Below are positions 53,369-63,250 of a stretch of DNA of 64,000 nt, one piece after another (the stretch's first letter is position 1; each line of letters opens with the position of its first letter). Below the pieces are notes generated by a model. The model saw only the letters and a list, made by a program, of their open reading frames with translations. It was not told the origin of the DNA and did no database searches. The translations under genes and the position numbers were made by a program. The stretch is from positions 1,462,028 to 1,526,027 of the forward strand of contig OV299793.1 in assembly GCA_923184405.1 (NCBI GenBank). The letters run 5' to 3'. The DNA is from Neisseria meningitidis. Lineage in GTDB: Bacteria; Pseudomonadota; Gammaproteobacteria; Burkholderiales; Neisseriaceae.

Positions 53369-53510
53369 TCCGCATATTACTGTTGCTTTTCCCTTGTGTA
53401 ATCCTTGACGCTCGCACCCGAAACATACCTACAAACCTGGCTGCTTTAAATTGCGCGCATCTTCAAAACCGCACCATCCTGTATTTTGACGGCACACGGC
53501 AAAAACGCTG
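53369..53510 (+). CDS. possible small hydrophobic N-terminus, unknown
   Basis: ATG 53364-53366 region reads MFRILLLLFPCVI, then continues to a TGA near 53510. In the next frame LAPETYLQTWLL follows, so one base may be missing near 53400. It could be the start of a small lipoprotein or membrane protein whose remainder (to about 53620) is degraded. I cannot name it. Confidence 0.25.
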
Positions 53511-53702
53511 ACGAAGCAGTACAAAGTAGATAAGACAAAAGTATTGAAACACAGGTGCAACACCAAAGTACTTATTGCTAAGAATGTAAAACGACACAGC
53601 AATATTCTCAAAAAAAACTCGTATGTGCAGTGACTGCAAAAAAACAAAACACTTCAACGAAAACCAGCAATTGCAATTCTGGAAACTGCCTATAACCAAG
53701 AC

Positions 53703-54355
53703 ATGCACATTCCTCACCCTGTTCCTAATCGGATTCTTCGGCGGAACACACTGCATCGGCATGTGCGGCGGATTAAGCAGCGCATTTGCGAACCAACTTC
53801 CCACATATCAACCGCGTTTGACTGATCCTGCTGCTTAACACAGGACGGGTAAGCAGCTATACGGCAATCGGCCTGATACTCGGATTAATCGGACAGGTCG
53901 GAGTTTCACTCGACCAAACCCGCGTCCTGCAGAATATTTTATACACAGCCGCCAACCTACTGCTGCTCGTTTTAGAATTATACTTGAGCGGTATTTCTTC
54001 CTTGGCGGCAAAATCGAGAAAATCGGCAAACCGATATGGCGGAACCTGAACCCGATACTCAACCAACTGTTACCCATAAAATCCATACCCGCCAGCCTTG
54101 CGGTCGGAATATTATGGGCCTGGCTGCCGTGCGGACTGGTTTACAGCGCGTCGCTTTACACGCTGGGAAGCGGTAGTGCGGCAACGGGCGGGTTATATGC
54201 TTGCCTTTGCACTGGGTACGCTGCCCAATCTTTTGGCAATCGGCATTTTTTCCCTGCAACTGAAAAAAATCATGCAAAACCGATATATCCGCCTGTGTAC
54301 GGGATTATCCGTATCATTATGGGCATTATGGAAACTTGCTGTCCTGTGGCTGTAA
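53703..54355 (+). pseudogene. SafE/TauE-like membrane transporter (UPF0721/DsbD-like), disrupted
   Basis: The hallmark LIGFFGGTHCIGMCGGL, with two cysteines next to glycines, lies near 53725-53775; this is typical of the heavy-metal/sulfite-export-like proteins found with cytochrome oxidase assembly. Later come SYTAIGLILGLIGQVG, IWRNLNPILNQLLP, PASLAVGILWAWLPCGLVYS and LYMLAFALGTLPNLLAIGIF, ending LALWKLAVLW-like and TAA 54353. It has about six helices in 215 residues. The start is uncertain because the N-terminal ATG (53703) is one base out of frame. Frame changes near 53800, 53900 and 53995. Confidence 0.75.
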
Positions 54356-54386
54356 GCCCCATTCATTCCCGATACCCGTAAAAAAT

Positions 54387-54412
54387 ACCGTCTGAAACCT
54401 GTTCAGACGGCA
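54387..54412. terminator. inverted DNA uptake sequences, convergent terminator
   Basis: ACCGTCTGAA and TTCAGACGGC pair over 9-10 bp between the SafE-like gene (+) and pnp (-). Confidence 0.8.
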
Positions 54413-54427
54413 CTTTCACCCTAAGCG

Positions 54428-56552
54428 TTACTCGGCGGCATTTTCCTCACGGGCAGGCGCGTCCAGCAGGGCTTTGATGGACAGACGGACACGGCCTCTG
54501 TCGTCCACTTCCAATGCTTTCACGTTCACCACCTGACCGACTTGCAGGTAGTCGCCGACATTGCGTACGCGCTCGTGGGCGATTTGGCTGATGTGTACCA
54601 AACCGTCTTTGCCCGGCATCACGCTGGACAATCGCGCCGACATTGTTGTCGAGGATTTTCACCACAGTGCCTTCTGTACACTTTGCCCACTTCCACTTCG
54701 GCAGTAATCTGCTCGATGCGTTTTTTCGCCGCATCGCTGGCTTCTTGAGTGGTTGCGGGCAATGGTAATCGTACACGTCTTCGGCAATATTGATTTCCGT
54801 ACCGGTTTCAGCGGTAATCGAACGGATGGTTTCACCGCCCTTACCGATAACTTCGCGGATTTTGTCTTGGCTGATTTTCATCGTGAACAAGCGTGGCGCG
54901 CGTGCGGACAGCTCTTCCAGGCCCGCAACGGCGGCTTTCATCTGATCCAAGATGTGCAGACGCGCCTTTGGCCTGTGCCAAAGCGATTTGCATAATTTCT
55001 TTGGTAATGCCTTGATTTTGATGTCCATTTGCAGCGCGGTAACGCATTCTGGTCACACCGCAACAATTTAAAGTCCATATCGCCCAAGCGGTCTTCGTCG
55101 CCCAAAATGTCGTCGGTCAGGACGGCAAATCTTCGCTTGCCTTCCAGAATCCCAGACCCATCGCGATACCGACAACGTTGCTTTCAAAGGCACGCAAACA
55201 GACAGCAGGCTCAGGCAGCCGCCGCAGACGGAAGCCATAGAGGAAGAGCCGTTGATTCAGCAATTTCGGAGACCACGCGCATGGTGTAGCTGAAATCTTC
55301 AGGTTTCGGCAATACGGCCAACAATGCACGTTTAGCCAAACGGCCGTGACCGATTTCACGGCGTTTCGGTGCGCCCATGCGGCCCACTTCGCCGAGAGTA
55401 CGGCGGAAAGTTGTAGTGCAGCATAAAGCGGTCGGTGTATTCGCCGGACAGCGCGTCGATGATTTGCTCGTCGCGCGAAGTACCCAAAGTTGCAACGGCC
55501 AAAGCTTGGTTTCGCCACGGGTAAACAATGCAGAACCGTACGTGCGCGGCAATACGCTGGTTTGATGTTCAGCGGACGGACGGTGCGGGTGTCGCGGCTG
55601 TCGATGCGCGGTTGGCCATCCAAAATTTGGCTGCGGACGACATCGGCTTCCCGCGTTTGAAAATGCCTTTGATTTCGTTGGCTGCCAAAGTGTCGGTTTC
55701 TTCGCTAATCAACGCTTCTTTCACGGCATTCCAAGCTTCGTCCAACTTGGCAGAACGCGCTTGTTTTTGACGGATTTTGAACGCTTTTAATGGTTTCGCT
55801 TAAGAATCCCGCGGACTTTGGCAACCAGTTCCTCATTGGTTTCAGGTGCTTTCCAATCCCAAAGTTCCGGATTGACTTCGTCGGCAAATTCATTGATTGC
55901 ATTGATGGCAACCTGCATTTGATCGGGCCGAAAACCACCGCGCCCAGCATCACGTCTTCGGGCAGGATTTTGGCTTCGGATTCCACCATCAACACGGCTT
56001 TTGAAGCACTTACGACCACCAAGTCCAATTGCGATTTAGCCAATTCGGCTTTAGTCGGATTCAAAACGTACACGCCGTTTACATAACCCACGCGTGCCGC
56101 ACCAATCGGACCGACAAAACGGTACGCCGCTCAACACCAGCGCGGCAGATGCGCACAACATTGCAGGAATATCGGAATCGATTTCTCGATCGACGGACAC
56201 AACCATCGCTACGACTTAGAAGTCGTGATAAAAACCTTAAAAGAAAAACAAACAAATAGTAACATAAAACATACGCTGGTCGGCACAGTGCTAAAGAGCA
56301 TAATTCAACTCCAAACAAAAAGAAACAAACCTGAAATTCGCAAGCTACATAAATGCGTTCAAGATAATCGACAGTCATAGCGAAGAAGACTTGACCTTAT
56401 ATCACTTCACAAATGGTGGTAACGGCAACCAAAAACACGGTGTCTACAATAGATACTTTAACGGCAGCAGCCACTTGGCGAACGACTTCGCCGGTCTCCA
56501 AAGAAACGGTTTGAATACCGCATTAGAAAGAATCAACGTGTTAACTGAACAT
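54428..56552 (-). pseudogene. pnp: polynucleotide phosphorylase, many frameshifts
   Basis: PNPase is the 3'-5' phosphorolytic exoribonuclease of RNA decay. ATG 56552 is followed by MFS and a TAA, and the first 350 bp are badly degraded ([12 protein letters not shown] and [16 protein letters not shown] are readable). Then [78 protein letters not shown] and the KH motif [20 protein letters not shown]. The S1 domain [20 protein letters not shown] and [20 protein letters not shown] is open to 54428. The expected length is about 706 residues; at least ten lesions. Confidence 0.92.
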
Positions 56553-56743
56553 TATTGTTCATATGAAAATACCGCACTGCTAAAACGCAAATAATGCACA
56601 CTAAAAGACGAATTTGCATAGTTACAGATTCAGACCGTACGGCAGGTTATAAACAAGCTTTCAGACGACACTCCGGACGCTGAAAACAACCCCCGATTAT
56701 AAAGGCAACCATCCCCAAAATCCAGTATTGATACAATAAAAAG

Positions 56744-56773
56744 GCCGTCTGAACCATATTTCTTTCAGACGGC
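56744..56773. terminator. inverted DNA uptake sequences after purC
   Basis: GCCGTCTGAA at 56744-56753 and its complement at 56764-56773, 17 bp beyond the purC stop. It separates purC from pnp on the minus strand. A T-run on the minus strand (56736-56742) follows the stem. Confidence 0.8.
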
Positions 56774-56789
56774 ACTTCAAACTTAAAAA

Positions 56790-57649
56790 TCAATCCTGAG
56801 TCAGCAAAGTCAATGCTTCCTGATACTTATCGACTGTTTTCTGAATACATTGCCGAGCACTTTAGGCGCAGGGGCTTTTTGCTCCAACCGCTTTGATCCA
56901 GCCAGTCGCGGACAAATTGTTTGTCAAAAGACGGCGGATTACTGCCGACTTTATATTGATCGGCAGGACTGAAGCATCTCGAATCGGGGTCAATACCTCA
57001 TCCATCAGCGTCAGCGTACCGTTTGTATCAAACCGAATTCAAATTTGGTATCGCAAATAATGATGCACGCGCGATTTGGCATATTCCGCCGCTTCTGTAT
57101 AAAGCTCAATCGCTTTGGCGTACACTTCAGCCGCACAATTCTTTTCCGATAATGCGTTCGCATAATTCAAAGCTGATGATTGCATCTGTGATCGCCGACT
57201 GCGGCTTTAGTTGAGGGCGTAAAAATCACTTCAGGCAATTGTAACGAATCCTGCATACACTTACAGGCAGTTGAATACCGCAAACCAGTAAGTTTTTGAT
57301 AATCTTTCCAACCGCTGCCTGCCAGATAACCACGCACAATCGCCTCTACTTTCACCGGAGTAAGCCTTTTAGCCACGACGGCGCGTTTCTCTAAAGCTTT
57401 GGCTTCGCTTTCAGGCAAAACATCGTAAACCGTTTGAAAAGTAAAGTGGTTGGGCATAATATGCACCAGTTTTTAAACCAAAAATTGGAAATCTGCGTCA
57501 GAATCTCCTTTGCTCGAATCAGGTCGTCCAAAATCACATCGAATGCAGACAGGCGGTCGGAAGCGACCATCAGCATACGTTTATCGTCGATTTCATACAA
57601 ATCAGCGCACTTTTCCAAAATAAATCTTTACCAAACCAATCTCACTCAT
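56790..57649 (-). pseudogene. purC: SAICAR synthetase, disrupted
   Basis: PurC joins CAIR and aspartate in purine synthesis. ATG 57649 reads [11 protein letters not shown] and then, after frame changes, the nucleotide-binding [20 protein letters not shown] and [47 protein letters not shown] and IVRGYLAGSGWKDYQK. The C-terminal third shows TKFEFG and LTLLTQD with TGA at 56790 and many indels between 56800 and 57200. Length of 287 codons is normal. Confidence 0.9.
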
Positions 57650-57801
57650 TTCGCCCCTTTTACAAATATCTTGAAAATACCGACCCGACACCCGACAGGT
57701 TTGAATCACAAACCAATATTCTAGCCGAAGTCGGCGCAAAAACCTTAACTACCCATGGCACAAAAACCAACCCGTCAACCGTCGGCAAAGTTTTGCTGTA
57801 C

Positions 57802-57807
57802 TATAAT
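57802..57807 (+). promoter_or_regulatory. possible -10 box upstream of rmlD
   Basis: A perfect TATAAT 48 bp before the inferred rmlD start. No good -35 box is seen at the right distance, and the surrounding sequence is degraded, so this is a weak call. Confidence 0.25.
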
Positions 57808-57854
57808 ACCGACAGCAAGTCCCTACAATACACTTTTACCAAAGGAAATACCTC

Positions 57855-58719
57855 GCCAGAATCCACATTGACCCAGGCTCCAAAGCCAACTGGCACGCTG
57901 ACTGCGCGACCATCTTTCCGGAAGACTGGAGAAACCGTGCGACAGATTCAGCATCCCCTAAACATTACCGATGCCGATGAAATCTGCAACATGGTCAAAG
58001 TTTCCAACCCGACGCCTGTGTCAACACGGCTGCCTATACTGCCGTCGACAAAGCTGGAAGGCAATACAACAGCGGCATTTGCCATCAATGCTTCCACCGT
58101 TCGTAACTTGCCTTAACAACACATAACGCCCATGCCCGATTCATCCACATCTCAACCGACTATCTTATGGACGGTAAAGGGAAAAGGCCCTATCAGGAAA
58201 GCGGACTTTAACAATCCTTCCAATAGCATACGGACAATCCAAAACCGCAGGCGAGCTGCCTCGCACTGTCTGCCAATCCCGACAGCCTTATCCCGCGGAC
58301 TTCTTGGCCGTTTAGCGAATACGGGGACAACTTTGTCCGCACGATGCTGAACCTTGCGCGGGAACGTTCCCCGATGTCCGCCGTCCACAACCAAATCGGC
58401 TGCCCGACCTATGCCGGCGATTTAGCTGCCGCCATCATCCGCCTTTTGCAGCAAACGACGCCCGTGCGCAGCATTTACCACTATAACGATGGCAAATCCG
58501 TATCCTGGTACGAATTTGCCCAACATATTTTCCAAGCGGCATCGCAACAGCAGACATCCTTCCCCGTTCCCGAATTGACTGCCGTTTCAGACAAGGAATA
58601 TCCGACCGCCGCCCCAGGCCCGCATACAGCATTTTGACTGCCGCAAAATCGAAACGACTTCAGCATCAAACCGTCAGACTGGCAAAGCCCTTGCACAGGT
58701 CGTTTCCAAGCTGCTCTGA
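57855..58719 (+). pseudogene. rmlD: dTDP-4-dehydrorhamnose reductase, start lost, disrupted
   Basis: RmlD (RfbD) makes the last step of dTDP-L-rhamnose synthesis. The start codon is not readable; RIHIDPGSK at 57858 stands for the usual RILLTGSKG. Then DADEICNMVK, VNTAAYTAVDKA, INASTVRNL, HISTDYLMDGKGK, and a cleaner second half: VHNQIGCPTYAGDLAAAIIR, SIYHYNDGKSVSWYEFAQHI and FPVPELTAVSDKEYP, ending VVSKLL at TGA 58717. Isolated from other rhamnose genes here, so the route it serves cannot be judged. Confidence 0.85.
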
Positions 58720-58772
58720 TGCCGCCCGCCTCTCCATTTCCGCCGTCAAGCACCCCCTTGGCGGTTTTCTTA

Positions 58773-58879
58773 TATAGCTGGATTAACGAAAACCAGTACG
58801 GCGTTGCCTCGCCTTGCCGTAACTATTTAAACTGTCTGCGGCTTCGTCGCCTTGTCCTGATTTTTGTTAATCCACTATA
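58773..58879. mobile_element. Correia element, short internally deleted form (107 bp)
   Basis: It begins TATAGCTGGATTAACGAAAA and ends TTGTTAATCCACTATA like the two 155-bp copies, but lacks their middle third, including GAGAACGATTCTC and GGTGCTGAAGCACC. This matches the known short class of the element. It lies just after rmlD. Confidence 0.9.
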
Positions 58880-59162
58880 AAATCTACCGATACCAAACAC
58901 ATATCATCTTTACTTTACACAATCATGCTTCCATCAACAGTAAAACATGATATGATTGCCACCAATAACATCTCACAATAAATTTTCTAATTTTTATTGA
59001 AAAATCAATAAATAACAATTCTCCCAACAGACAAATAAAATAAAGAAAGGTTAATATGCAACATCGAAGAAGACTAGCAATTTACCAAGCATCCAAACGT
59101 GCTTCGCTTCTACAGCAAGTCATCCGCCCCACAAAAACGTAAAGAACGTTGATTTGAAAAAA
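58880..59162 (+). other. AT-rich region with a possible 28-codon reading frame
   Basis: The 58880-59050 stretch is unusually A/T-rich. AAAGGTT at 59046 precedes ATG 59056, which reads MQHRRRLAIYQASKRASLLQ and stops after 28 codons. The composition is basic. It may be a small gene, a remnant or chance; nothing else was recognised. Confidence 0.25.
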
Positions 59163-59194
59163 ATGCCGCCTGAAGTCCTGCTTCCAGACGGCAT
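59163..59194. terminator. uptake-like inverted repeat
   Basis: ATGCCGCCTGAAG and CTTCCAGACGGCAT: a long stem whose left arm carries a one-base variant of the uptake sequence. It lies just after the 3' end of the minus-strand gene ending at 59218. Confidence 0.7.
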
Positions 59195-59217
59195 TTTCTA
59201 CCGTTCGAGAAACTGTT

Positions 59218-59439
59218 TCAAACCCCGCCCCCATCAAAAAACCAGTGGCAGATTTCCTCACCACCCCCCAACAAAACGGGAACGCCAGCCCAGTGTATTT
59301 TCTTCCAAAACAGGATTTTCGCATCCACATCGACCACTTCCAGCCCGAAACCGTATTCCTATTTTAAAAAGGTTTGAGTGCATCGCACATTTTGTGGCAT
59401 CAAACTCCAATATTCACGAAACATCAAGCTAAACTTCAT
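59218..59439 (-). pseudogene. small unrecognised protein, disrupted
   Basis: An AAGGAAA site precedes ATG 59439: MKFSLMFREYWSLMP, and, after a TAG, EYGFGLEVVDVDAKILFWKK. The remainder is out of frame to a TGA near 59218 next to the uptake hairpin. About 75 residues. The coding character of the EYGFGLEVVDVDAKI segment is good, but I cannot name the family. Confidence 0.4.
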
Positions 59440-59564
59440 CCGCGTTTCCTTATCTGTCAATTTGCACACGCCAAAGCCTTAGACGCAGCAGAATCATGGT
59501 CTAGTTGGGAAAAAACAATGTTTTCAAGGAAGATGATACTCAAGTTCTGCCAAAAACAGCAAAA

Positions 59565-59591
59565 ATGCCGTCTGAACAGTTCAGACGGCAT
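59565..59591. terminator. inverted DNA uptake sequences after bfd
   Basis: ATGCCGTCTGAA at 59565-59576 and its complement at 59580-59591: a perfect stem with a tiny loop, 14 bp past the bfd stop on the minus strand. Confidence 0.85.
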
Positions 59592-59604
59592 TTCCAAGAT
59601 CGTT

Positions 59605-59807
59605 TTACGCTTGAACGTTGATACCCGCCAGTAACCGTCGGTTGCGCATTGTGCGCAATCAGAAACGAAGCGGCAAGCTCCCCGCAGCAGCCGCAGCAGC
59701 TCGCTACGCCCAATTGCGACTGCAAATCGCCCATTAGTGGTCGCGTAGACGGCGATTGTTTCCTTGATTTGATGGTCGGTAACGGCATTGCAGATGCAGA
59801 CAAACAT
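59605..59807 (-). pseudogene. bfd: bacterioferritin-associated ferredoxin, two single-base insertions
   Basis: Bfd is the small [2Fe-2S] protein that releases iron from bacterioferritin. ATG 59807 reads MFVCICNAVTDHQIKETIA; CIC at residues 4-6 is the first cluster pair. After an extra base near 59735 the sequence continues GDLQSQLGVASCCGCCGELA with the second cysteine pair, then ASFLIAHNAQPTVT. Another extra base near 59622 hides the natural end (GINVQA, TAA at 59605). 67 residues, normal. No bfr gene is in the window. Confidence 0.9.
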
Positions 59808-59975
59808 TTTGTGCTCCGTGTGTTCTCAAACCATCGTACCGATAGCGGCTTTATATCGTATGCAATATAAATAAAAACGGTTCGCATTGCAAGGTCGGCA
59901 TAAACGGTTTGTCTTGGTAATTTTTTATCAAGTTTGCATTTTCGATTGATTTCTTATTAAACCGAAGCAGAAGCC

Positions 59976-60886
59976 TCAGTTTCGGGAATGGTGTTCCTTC
60001 ACTACACCCTGCAACCATACATTGGCAACATGGGTATAAATCTGCGTCGTATTCAAATCAGCATGTCCCAACATATCCTGAACCACGCGCAAATCAATCC
60101 GTGCTGCACCAAGTGCGTGGCAGAAGGCATGGCGCAGGCTGTGCGGGCTGATGTGCCCGATGCCTGCCCCTACCTGCATATTCTTGACAATCATCCATGC
60201 CAACTGACAGGAAATACTGTTTTTTTCTGACTGACAAACAAGGCATCGCAACTCCTGCCCTTCAACAAGGCCGGACGCGCCTCCGTGTAATAGCGTCCAC
60301 CCAATACGACGATTCCTGCCCCATCAGGACCATCCCCGCTTGTCGCCCTTGCCCAGCGCAGTAATGCAGCCCCTGTCCAAATCCACATTGCCGAAATTCA
60401 GCCCGACCGTCACGATGCGCTGACGCGCAACAGCAAATCAAGCAGTACATTAAGTCAAGCAAACCCTGCGGGCGCCGCAAACCGGTGCCGGCGAAAACAG
60501 TCAAATCGGTGCTCGGCAAGCAGGTCGAAATAATCTTGCCGATCTGTGGGCAGGGTCGGAAAATTCTGGTCCGATTGTCCGGCCCATGCCTTCACGCTCC
60601 GAACCAGGTGGGATTGTACGTCATTATGCGCTACACTCCATCCCTTATATACAAGCGTTTGCATACCGATAATCCGCGCGCCTGCGAACTCCGATGCTCT
60701 CCGTCAACATAAACCGCCGCCGCCAAATCCGCGCTTCGTCCGCATCCTCCCAGCATTCTGCCCGAGTAGGACAGGCGGCGGGCGATTTTCAAATCACTTG
60801 CAAGTAACCGTTTAAAAGTATTCTGATTGAGCCGCCTGTCCAACCACAGCGTTTCAAACGGCCTGTCGATCAAACACTTCTTCCAT
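59976..60886 (-). pseudogene. xerD: tyrosine recombinase XerD, disrupted
   Basis: XerD resolves chromosome dimers at dif with XerC and FtsK. ATG 60886 reads MEEVFDRQ and then a broken frame; in other frames LIDRPFETLWLDRRLNQNTF, DLAAAVYVDGEHRSSQARGL and LSVCKRLYI. The catalytic core shows GRCITAL-like text near 60375, ISPHSLRHAF (the H-x-x-R box), LDLRVVQDMLGHADLNTTQI and YTHVANVWLQGVVKEHHSRN with the nucleophile tyrosine, ending at TGA 59976. Frame changes near 60860, 60700, 60640, 60520, 60400, 60330, 60230 and 60110. About 290 residues, the usual size. It is the chromosomal Xer recombinase, not a phage integrase. Confidence 0.9.
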
Positions 60887-60900
60887 ACCGTTCCAAACAA

Positions 60901-60933
60901 ATGCCGTCTGGATGCTAACTCCAGACGGCATAG
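60901..60933. terminator. uptake-like inverted repeat after bcp
   Basis: ATGCCGTCTGGA and TCCAGACGGCAT: a perfect stem of a uptake-sequence variant (GGA for GAA), directly after the bcp stop (60935 on the minus strand). Confidence 0.8.
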
Positions 60934-60934
60934 T

Positions 60935-61385
60935 TCACAATATCAGGAAAACGTTTCTCAACACTTCCTGCGCGTGACCCGCCACTTTGACTTTCCGCCA
61001 TTCATGGGCGATTTCTCCATCTCTCATTCAAGACGAACGTACTGCGCTCGATACCTAACGACTCTTTCCCGTACAGTTTGTTAAATTTGATGACATCAAA
61101 CAGGCGGCACACTATTTCATCATTGTCGCTCATCAGCTAGAACACGGAAACCCTGACTCGGCGCAAAAATAATGATGCGCCTTTAAGATGTCGAAGGAAA
61201 TAACGACCACGGTATAACGCAATGCATCAAACTATTCCAAACGCTCATTGAAATTCAAGTCTTCCGTCGTACAGTCAGGCGTACTGTCTTTCGGATAAAA
61301 ATACACCACCAAAGGCACGATATTCTGCCGAATGAAAATCCGCACCGCTGCTCGAACGCAGGGTCAATTCATACTTCACATCCAT
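60935..61385 (-). pseudogene. bcp: peroxiredoxin Bcp/PrxQ, disrupted
   Basis: A thiol peroxidase of the PrxQ class. ATG 61385 reads MDVKYELTLRSSSGADFHSA and then shifts; the peroxidatic cysteine is in VYFYPKDSTPDCTTEDLNFN (61310-61250), preceded by VVVYFYP. Then YTVVVISFDILKAHHYFC, LMSDNDEIVCRLFDVIKFNK and LYGKESLGIERSTFVLNE. It ends AQEVLRNVFLIL at TGA 60935. Length of about 150 residues is normal. Breaks lie near 61325, 61145, 61005 and 60985. Confidence 0.88.
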
Positions 61386-61796
61386 AGTCCTACTCCCGAT
61401 ATTCACATTACTTCAAAACGGCACGCAGACGCACCGCCGATATTGCCAAACAAACCCCGATTCCACCGCCCAAAAGGACAAAAGTACAACGTAACTGAAA
61501 CATCCAAACCGCACACGACGGCACCAGAAATACCCATCTCAAACCACAAAACAAACCCGATTAACAAAAACCAAAACAAATCTACAAAGCCGCAGACAGT
61601 CCAACTCGAACATCACAACGGGCAACGCCATAATAATCCATGTCAAACCACAAAATATGTTCCGATTTAAAAACAGAATGTTATAAAACCCAATCCCCAA
61701 AACACAACAAGACCGCCCGACACAGGCAGTCTCCTGTCAGACCACATACTTTACAGATGGCTGTTTTTCAACAAAATAACGCCAATACTCAAAAAT
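61386..61796. other. 410-bp intergenic block, A/C-rich, with a degenerate Correia fragment
   Basis: Between divergent bcp and pbpG. On the + strand it is strongly A/C-rich. At 61557-61603 the words GATTAACAAAAACCA and AAGCCGCAGACAGTCCAA match part of a Correia element in reverse orientation. A frame of over 100 codons runs through here on the + strand, but its His/Thr/Pro/Lys-rich composition reflects base composition, not a gene. Confidence 0.5.
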
Positions 61797-62745
61797 ATGA
61801 AATCAAAAATGTCCATCCATACTCTGAAACGCCTGCCCTCATCGCTGCTGCTCGGTCTCTGCCTGCCCCTGCCGTCAGCCCACCTTTTTGCCGACAACGA
61901 CATTTTAGGGCAAATTTTAGAACAGAACATGCTTACCTCCTCCGATCCGATAGAAATATTCGCCGAAAGCAAAATACACCCCACCAACACCTAAGCCATT
62001 ACAGGCGGTCTGATTCGTCTCCTCACAGTCTGCCCTGGTCGTCAACAACAAAAGCGGACAGATACTGTATCAGAAAAACGCCGACAGGATTATGCCCATC
62101 GCCTCCATTTCCAAACTGATGAGCGCGATGGTCGTTTTGGATGCAAACTTGGACATGAACGAAACCGTTACAAATACGCCCGACGGAATCGACCGCCACA
62201 AAGGGACAAGCAGCCGTCTTGCCATAGGTACGGCACTACACGCAAAGAACTGCTGCACCTGAGCCTGATGAGCAGCGAAAACCGCGCCACCCACGCAATA
62301 GGCAGAACCTACCCCAGCAGCATCGGGCGCATTTGTCGCAGCCATGAACCGTAAAACCCAAAGCCTCGGTATGTACGGCAGCGCTTTACGAACCGACCGG
62401 ACCCAACTTCCAAAACGTTTCTACCGCCAAAGACCTGAGCCTTATGTCAACGCCGCCGCCCAATATCCGCAAATCCGCACCAACTCGACATCCAACTACG
62501 ACTCGGTACAGACCAAAAACGGGCAGCAGAACGACAAAAACTCCAATGCCCTGGTCAGAGAAGGCATGTAGAACATCGAATTGCAGAAAACCCGCTACAT
62601 ACGCGAAACAGGTAGGTCTATGGTTGTCAAAGCCAACATTCAAAATCAACCCGTTACCATCGTATTGCTGAACTCGCCCACATCCGCCACACGAGTAAAA
62701 GACGACCGCAAAATCGAATCGTGGATGCTGCAGCAACGCTCCTGA
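61797..62745 (+). pseudogene. pbpG: D-alanyl-D-alanine endopeptidase (PBP7/PbpG), disrupted
   Basis: A low-molecular-weight penicillin-binding protein that cuts peptidoglycan cross-links. ATG 61797 gives a signal peptide (LLLGLCLPLPSAHLFA) and an open frame to TAA near 61993. In later frames come LVVNNKSGQILYQKNADR, the catalytic S-x-x-K (SISK) near 62106, KELLHLSLMSSENRATHAIG with the S-x-N motif (SSEN), KAQSLGMYGS, and the KTG box altered to KTR. It ends WMLQQRS at TGA 62743. The length fits about 310 residues. Confidence 0.9.
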
Positions 62746-62873
62746 CATACAAACGCCCGGCGGAAAACCGCCCAAACACAAAAAAAATTGGTAATTTTTC
62801 CAATTCAAGGCTACAATTCGACACGCACAGGGCGTCCGCCCGATTTCACAATCATAATAACGGAGTTAAAAAT

Positions 62874-63167
62874 ATGACAGCTAAAGGACAAATGTTGCAA
62901 GATCCCTTCCTGAACGCCCTGCGTAAAGAGCACGTTCCGGTTTCGATTTACCTGGTCAACGGCATCAAACTACAAGGTCAGGTTGAATCTTTCGACCAAT
63001 ACGTCGTTCTTCTGAGAAACACTTCCGTCACCCAAATGGTTTACAAACACGCCATTTCCACCATCGTACTGGAACGCTCCGTCAACCTACAACATGAAAA
63101 CAGACCCCAAGCCGCACAGACTTCGACCCTCATCCAAGTGGAAACCGTCCAGCAGCCTGCCGAATAA
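62874..63167 (+). CDS. hfq: RNA chaperone Hfq, intact
   Basis: Hfq is the hexameric Sm-like protein that matches small RNAs with their target mRNAs. From ATG 62874, preceded by a GGAG site (62862-62865), the frame is fully open to TAA 63165: 97 residues, the normal size in Neisseria. [20 protein letters not shown] and [20 protein letters not shown] form Sm1, and YKHAIST lies in Sm2 (the conserved YKHA). The tail is Gln/Glu/Val-rich. With hemB it is the only lesion-free gene here. Confidence 0.97.
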   Translation: MTAKGQMLQDPFLNALRKEHVPVSIYLVNGIKLQGQVESFDQYVVLLRNTSVTQMVYKHAISTIVLERSVNLQHENRPQAAQTSTLIQVETVQQPAE

Positions 63168-63250
63168 TCCGCACGAAGCATGACGTGTCATATCTTTCAA
63201 TACCTTACCAGACATCAGTAAGGTATTTTTATTTTCAGACAGCATTTAAA

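Noticed and set aside
59976..60886. Phage-type integrase and a nearby mobile island
   Set aside because: The sequence matches the chromosomal XerD C-terminus, including its HHSRN ending, and no att-like repeats, phage genes or cargo are nearby.
61332..61670. A 112-codon frame on the + strand between bcp and pbpG
   Set aside because: It is rich in His, Thr, Pro and Lys because the + strand is A/C-rich there. It has no ribosome site and no recognisable domain, and it overlaps the degraded Correia fragment.
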